DNA from: Oscillospiraceae bacterium
GTDB lineage: Bacteria; Bacillota; Clostridia; Oscillospirales; JAKOTC01
Direction of reading: 5' to 3'
Length of the DNA: 18,351 nt
Assembly (NCBI GenBank): GCA_035353335.1
Contig: DAOPZJ010000053.1
Coordinates: 1-18,351 of the forward strand
Part shown: piece by piece, positions 15,818 to 18,351 of the stretch
Numbering within the stretch: position 1 is the first letter of the stretch
Layout of the letters: the number at the start of each line of letters is the position of its first letter
Translations under genes and position numbers: made by a program
The notes under the pieces: model-generated
What the model saw: only the letters and a program-made list of their open reading frames with translations
Told to the model about the DNA's origin: nothing
Databases searched by the model: none

Positions 15818-15834
15818 GCCAAATATCATTTGGC
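15818..15834. promoter_or_regulatory. Palindromic operator candidate
   Basis: A perfect inverted repeat, GCCAAAT-ATC-ATTTGGC, with 7-base arms. It lies 4 bases upstream of the -35 of the plus-strand promoter at 15839-15867, within the divergent gap to the DUF4405 gene. A dimeric regulator is a plausible ligand; none is encoded in the window. Confidence 0.4.
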
Positions 15835-15838
15835 TTTC

Positions 15839-15867
15839 TTGCAATCGGCTTTTTCACCTGTTATAAT
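15839..15867 (+). promoter_or_regulatory. Promoter of the phospholipase C-like / M55 pair
   Basis: TTGCAA (15839-15844) and TATAAT (15862-15867) are 17 bases apart, and a TGT precedes the -10 (extended -10). The start codon follows 21 bases later with AGGTGG in between. Confidence 0.7.
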
Positions 15868-15888
15868 TGCGGTTAAGGTGGTGAACGG

Positions 15889-16500
15889 ATGGCGTCAACA
15901 ATGATGCATTTACTGGTCGGTGACGGTATCGCCAAAGCTGACAATCGGGTGAAAGGAACGGGGCAGTTTTATCTGGGTTGTTTTCTGCCCGACAGCGTCA
16001 ATGTCGGCGGTTTTGCGCCCAAGGATGTGCGCTGGGCGGCACATTTGCGCGCTAAATCACTCCCTGAGTGGTATGAAAACGTCGGGAAATTCTACTGTGA
16101 AAACCGAAAGAAATATGACAATGATCTTCTGCTCGGGTATTGCGTCCACTGTATCACCGATGCCGCTTTTGACGAATTTTTTCATAAAGACATCTGGAAA
16201 AAAGCCGAAGCGGCGAATCTCACAGGCTGGGACGAATGCTTTCGGTTTGACCGCACGGTGATGGACGGGCTTTGGTGGAAAGAAAAGCTCAGACCGTTGC
16301 TCGGAAAAACCGTACCGGAAGGTGTCGGAAAGATTTCAACCGAATTGGCGGACCGGGCTCTTCGTTATGTAATAAACGACCATTATGCGACTTTGCCGCC
16401 GGAACCGCCGACGTTTGTCACCGATGAAATTATCAGAGAACTGACCATAGAGACTTTAGGAAAAACGGAGGAAAGTTTGAAAATAGATTTTCAAACCTGA
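15889..16500 (+). CDS. Zinc-dependent phospholipase C-like protein
   Basis: A 203-residue protein of the zinc-dependent phospholipase C / S1-P1 nuclease-like fold. The likely metal ligands appear in the expected order: H7 (MMHLLVGDGIA), D35 (LGCFLPDS), H52 (AAHLRA), then H87 and D91 (GYCVHCITDAAF). There is no signal peptide, unlike the secreted toxins of this fold; small cytoplasmic members are common in Clostridia and have no proven substrate. AGGTGG lies about 6 bases before the start. It is followed after 54 bases by the M55 peptidase gene, probably on the same transcript, with a hairpin in between. Phosphodiester hydrolysis is inferred from the family only. Confidence 0.8.
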   Translation: MASTMMHLLVGDGIAKADNRVKGTGQFYLGCFLPDSVNVGGFAPKDVRWAAHLRAKSLPEWYENVGKFYCENRKKYDNDLLLGYCVHCITDAAFDEFFHKDIWKKAEAANLTGWDECFRFDRTVMDGLWWKEKLRPLLGKTVPEGVGKISTELADRALRYVINDHYATLPPEPPTFVTDEIIRELTIETLGKTEESLKIDFQT

Positions 16501-16524
16501 AGTTTTGCCCGAACGGGCAAAACT
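16501..16524 (+). repeat. Intergenic hairpin without T tract
   Basis: A perfect 10-bp inverted repeat (AGTTTTGCCC, GAAC loop, GGGCAAAACT) directly follows the stop of the phospholipase C-like gene. No T run follows, so it is unlikely to be a full terminator. It could be an RNA-processing or stability element, or a regulator site ahead of the M55 gene. Confidence 0.6.
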
Positions 16525-16554
16525 CCCCGACTCAAACGAAAGGATGAAAAAATT

Positions 16555-17346
16555 ATGACGGTTTACATCATCACCGATCTCGAAGGCGCAAGCGGCGTCG
16601 ATCGCTTTGAAATGATCGGCGAGGAGGGCACCGAGGGGCACCGCATCGCAAAAAGGCGGCTCACCGCGGACTTGAACGCGGCGATCGCCGGCTGTTTCGA
16701 CGGCGGCGCGGACAAGGTCTGGGTTCTTGACGGACACGGCAGCGGCGGGCTTATCCATGAGGAAATTGACAAACGCGCGTTGCTGCCCGAGGACCGTTAC
16801 AAGTGGGATGAGATCATCATCAACGGCGAAATCGACCTGTTCATGGAAGTTGGCGCGCATGCGATGGCGGGCACCCAAAACGGCTTTTTGGACCATACCC
16901 AGAATTCACGCCAGTGGTTTAATTATTACGTCAACGGACGCAAGATGGGCGAGACCGGGCAGCTTGCGCTGCTTGCGGGCGCTTATGACATCCCGTTTTG
17001 TATGCTCGCGGGCGACGAAGCCGCCTGCGTCGAGGCCAAAGCACTGCTCGGCAATATCGAGACCGCCGTCGTCAAATACGGCATCGGGCGCAACAAAGCC
17101 AAACTCGAACCGCTCGAAGTCGCCGAACAGCGCATTCACGACGCGGCGAAAACAGCGATGAAGCGAGCCCTTGCCGGGGAATTCAAGCCGTATAAACCGA
17201 TCTATCCGTTAGATATCAAACTCGAACTCTACCGTTCGGATTACTGCGACGAAAAAGCCGGACAGGACAACGTCGAGCGGCTCGACGCGCGCACACTGCG
17301 CAAAACGGTCACAAAGATCGTTCATTATCGGGACATCATGATATAG
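16555..17346 (+). CDS. M55 family D-aminopeptidase (DppA-like)
   Basis: A 263-residue zinc aminopeptidase of family M55, the family of Bacillus DppA, which removes N-terminal D-amino acids from short peptides in the cytoplasm. The metal ligands of DppA are all visible at nearly the same numbers: D8 and E10 (TDLEGASG), H61 (LDGHGSG), H102 (VGAHAMAGT) and E133 (GETGQLAL). H114 (DHTQNS) matches the catalytic histidine. Length fits the family, which forms a self-enclosed decamer. An AAAGGA site lies about 11 bases upstream. It follows the phospholipase C-like gene and is closed by a strong terminator. A role in recycling of cell-wall D-Ala peptides is plausible but inferred. Confidence 0.9.
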   Translation: MTVYIITDLEGASGVDRFEMIGEEGTEGHRIAKRRLTADLNAAIAGCFDGGADKVWVLDGHGSGGLIHEEIDKRALLPEDRYKWDEIIINGEIDLFMEVGAHAMAGTQNGFLDHTQNSRQWFNYYVNGRKMGETGQLALLAGAYDIPFCMLAGDEAACVEAKALLGNIETAVVKYGIGRNKAKLEPLEVAEQRIHDAAKTAMKRALAGEFKPYKPIYPLDIKLELYRSDYCDEKAGQDNVERLDARTLRKTVTKIVHYRDIMI

Positions 17347-17358
17347 CAGTTCAAGTGT

Positions 17359-17392
17359 AAACCCCCGCGCGTCAAGCCGCGCGGGGGTTTTT
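17359..17392 (+). terminator. Strong Rho-independent terminator
   Basis: A perfect 13-bp, mostly GC stem (17359-17371 with 17378-17390) with a 6-base loop runs into TTTTT-A-TTTT. It ends the plus-strand M55 transcript. The converging TlpA gene stops at 17403, so the same hairpin can also act on the minus strand, where its T tract is only three bases long. Confidence 0.9.
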
Positions 17393-17402
17393 ATTTTACC
17401 GT

Positions 17403-17939
17403 TCACTCCGAAATCCGATCGATATAATCCCAAAGCGCCTTTTCGCTGACGGAGCCGATATGCTCTGCCGCGATCTTTCCGTCAGGAGTGATAAAATAGC
17501 TGACCGGAATTCCCTGGACTTTATAAGCCCTGGTTCCGCTGTAATCGGTGTCGTAAAAGACCGGAAAATCATAACCCTGTTCCGACAAAAACGTCTGAAC
17601 CTCGGATTCGGTGCCCGGGTCATCCAGGTTAATCATTATAAACTCGACCTTTTCACCGAATTGTGAAAATGCTTTGTTGAAAGCGGGAAGCTCTTCCTGA
17701 CACGGGCCGCACCAGGTTGCCCAGAAATTGAGCACGATGGGTTTTCCGAACTTCGAAGCAAGGGTGATCCCGCTGCCTTCCGCGTCATAGAAAGTGAAAT
17801 CCGCCGCGGGGGTCAGTGTTTCGGAAGACGCCGATGAGGCGTTGAATTTTCCTCCCAGCGCGCGATAGGCGAGAAACGAGCCGGCAAGCACGAGCACGAT
17901 CACCGCCGCCCAAATGATTGCTTTAACAGATGGTTTCAT
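17403..17939 (-). CDS. Membrane-anchored TlpA/ResA-type thioredoxin
   Basis: A 178-residue thiol-disulfide oxidoreductase. An uncleaved N-terminal helix (about 7-27) anchors it outside the membrane. A short Ser/Ala linker (34-40) follows, then a thioredoxin domain with the active site WCGPC (C77, C80) and the cis-proline P145 in GIPVSYF. The VLNFWATWCGPC opening is typical of the TlpA/ResA group. It would reduce or isomerise disulfides in exported proteins, or help apocytochrome c maturation. It lies 16 bases after the CcdA-like gene on the same strand; CcdA proteins pass electrons to such anchored thioredoxins, so the two form a working pair. The ribosome site is weak (GCGGAAAG). Confidence 0.92.
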   Translation of the reverse strand: MKPSVKAIIWAAVIVLVLAGSFLAYRALGGKFNASSASSETLTPAADFTFYDAEGSGITLASKFGKPIVLNFWATWCGPCQEELPAFNKAFSQFGEKVEFIMINLDDPGTESEVQTFLSEQGYDFPVFYDTDYSGTRAYKVQGIPVSYFITPDGKIAAEHIGSVSEKALWDYIDRISE

Positions 17940-17955
17940 AGTTGCAGCTTTCCGC

Positions 17956-18351
17956 TCAGGTATTGAGCGCCGTCATCAGCCGGTCCGCAACGCCGGCCAT
18001 CATCAGAATCCCCACAATGACGAGCAGCGAGCCGCAGACCGTGTTTACGAGCCGATAGTGTTTTTTGATAAAGCCGAACAGGTTCTTTAACCGGTCAATC
18101 AGCACCGCGCTGAGCAAAAACGGAACGCCGAGGCCGAGGGAAAAGACCGCAAGCAGCAAGATCCCGCTGACAACCGTGTCGCTGTTCGCGGCAAGGCCGA
18201 GCGCTGAACCTAAGAACGCGCCGACGCAGGGTGTCCATCCGACCGCGAAGATGACGCCGAACAACAGGGCGGGGAAGAACCCCAACGGTTTCACTTCGGT
18301 TTTGATTTTTGCGCTGCGGTTGAGAAAACCGATCCTGAATACGCCGATGAA
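17956..18351 (-). CDS. ccdA: CcdA-like thiol-reducing membrane protein (5' end outside window)
   Basis: The C-terminal part of a CcdA/DsbD-beta-type membrane protein. The frame stays open to the window edge; a GTG at 18294 is internal, because the upstream residues (FIGVFRIGFLNRSAKIKTE) continue the same protein. The diagnostic second-half motif GWTPCVGAFLG carries one of the paired redox cysteines. It is followed by two further hydrophobic segments, one around LLAVFSLGLGVPFLLSAV and one around LVIVGILMMAG. It carries electrons from cytoplasmic thioredoxin across the membrane to the neighbouring TlpA-like protein. The first redox cysteine and the true start lie beyond the window. Confidence 0.88.
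   Translation of the reverse strand, partial: FIGVFRIGFLNRSAKIKTEVKPLGFFPALLFGVIFAVGWTPCVGAFLGSALGLAANSDTVVSGILLLAVFSLGLGVPFLLSAVLIDRLKNLFGFIKKHYRLVNTVCGSLLVIVGILMMAGVADRLMTALNT

Noticed and set aside
1..18351. tRNA, rRNA, CRISPR arrays, insertion sequences, riboswitches or phage genes
   Set aside because: No cloverleaf, repeat-spacer pattern, transposase or integrase motif, or long structured leader was seen by eye on either strand.

Overview
The window looks like a chromosomal stretch from an anaerobic, Gram-positive Clostridia-type bacterium, most likely of the Ruminococcaceae/Oscillospirales kind. This is inferred from roughly half GC content, GGAGG-type ribosome sites, Ser/Ala-rich exported linkers, a DUF3795 protein, a QueG-like ferredoxin-domain protein and the CcdA-TlpA layout. 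No RNA gene, CRISPR array, insertion sequence, integrase or phage gene was seen. The DNA is densely coding, with short intergenic gaps.

Layout. (1) Positions 128-3541, minus strand: a tightly packed five-gene run. In transcription order it holds a HEAT-like repeat protein with a zinc-ribbon tail, a Cys-rich DUF3795 protein, a PhnB-like VOC protein, a winged-helix protein that may belong to the AlkZ-like DNA glycosylases, and a second PhnB-like VOC protein. The run ends in a hairpin at 44-69. (2) Positions 3821-6487, plus strand: a cytoplasmic GH78 alpha-L-rhamnosidase, driven from a divergent promoter region (3700-3793). (3) Positions 6560-8985, minus strand: glycerol kinase followed by a short QueG-like double [4Fe-4S] protein, meeting the rhamnosidase tail to tail at a shared hairpin. 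(4) Positions 9148-14588, plus strand: an MFS transporter followed by two tandem paralogues of about 660 residues, which resemble GH42/GHL6-type (beta/alpha)8 glycoside hydrolases. (5) Positions 14585-15739, minus strand: a DUF4405 cytochrome-b-like membrane protein with a four-Cys motif and a long Ser/Ala linker; its stop codon overlaps that of the second hydrolase. (6) Positions 15889-17346, plus strand: a zinc-dependent phospholipase C-like protein and an M55 D-aminopeptidase, ending in a strong terminator. (7) Positions 17403 to the window end, minus strand: a CcdA-like membrane protein (cut by the edge) and a membrane-anchored TlpA-type thioredoxin.

How it fits together. The middle of the window looks like a small glycan-use island. 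GH78 would remove rhamnose, and the MFS protein could import a small glycoside or oligosaccharide. Neither of the two tandem hydrolases has a recognisable signal peptide, so they would act on it in the cytoplasm. Glycerol kinase may take up glycerol released from glycosylated glycerol or simply be a neighbour. The tandem pair is the most interesting part: it keeps a GH42-like four-cysteine zinc site, but the usual acid/base Asn-Glu motif is not seen and an Asp-Asp pair stands nearby. The right end of the window concerns thiol/redox chemistry at the membrane (DUF4405, TlpA, CcdA).
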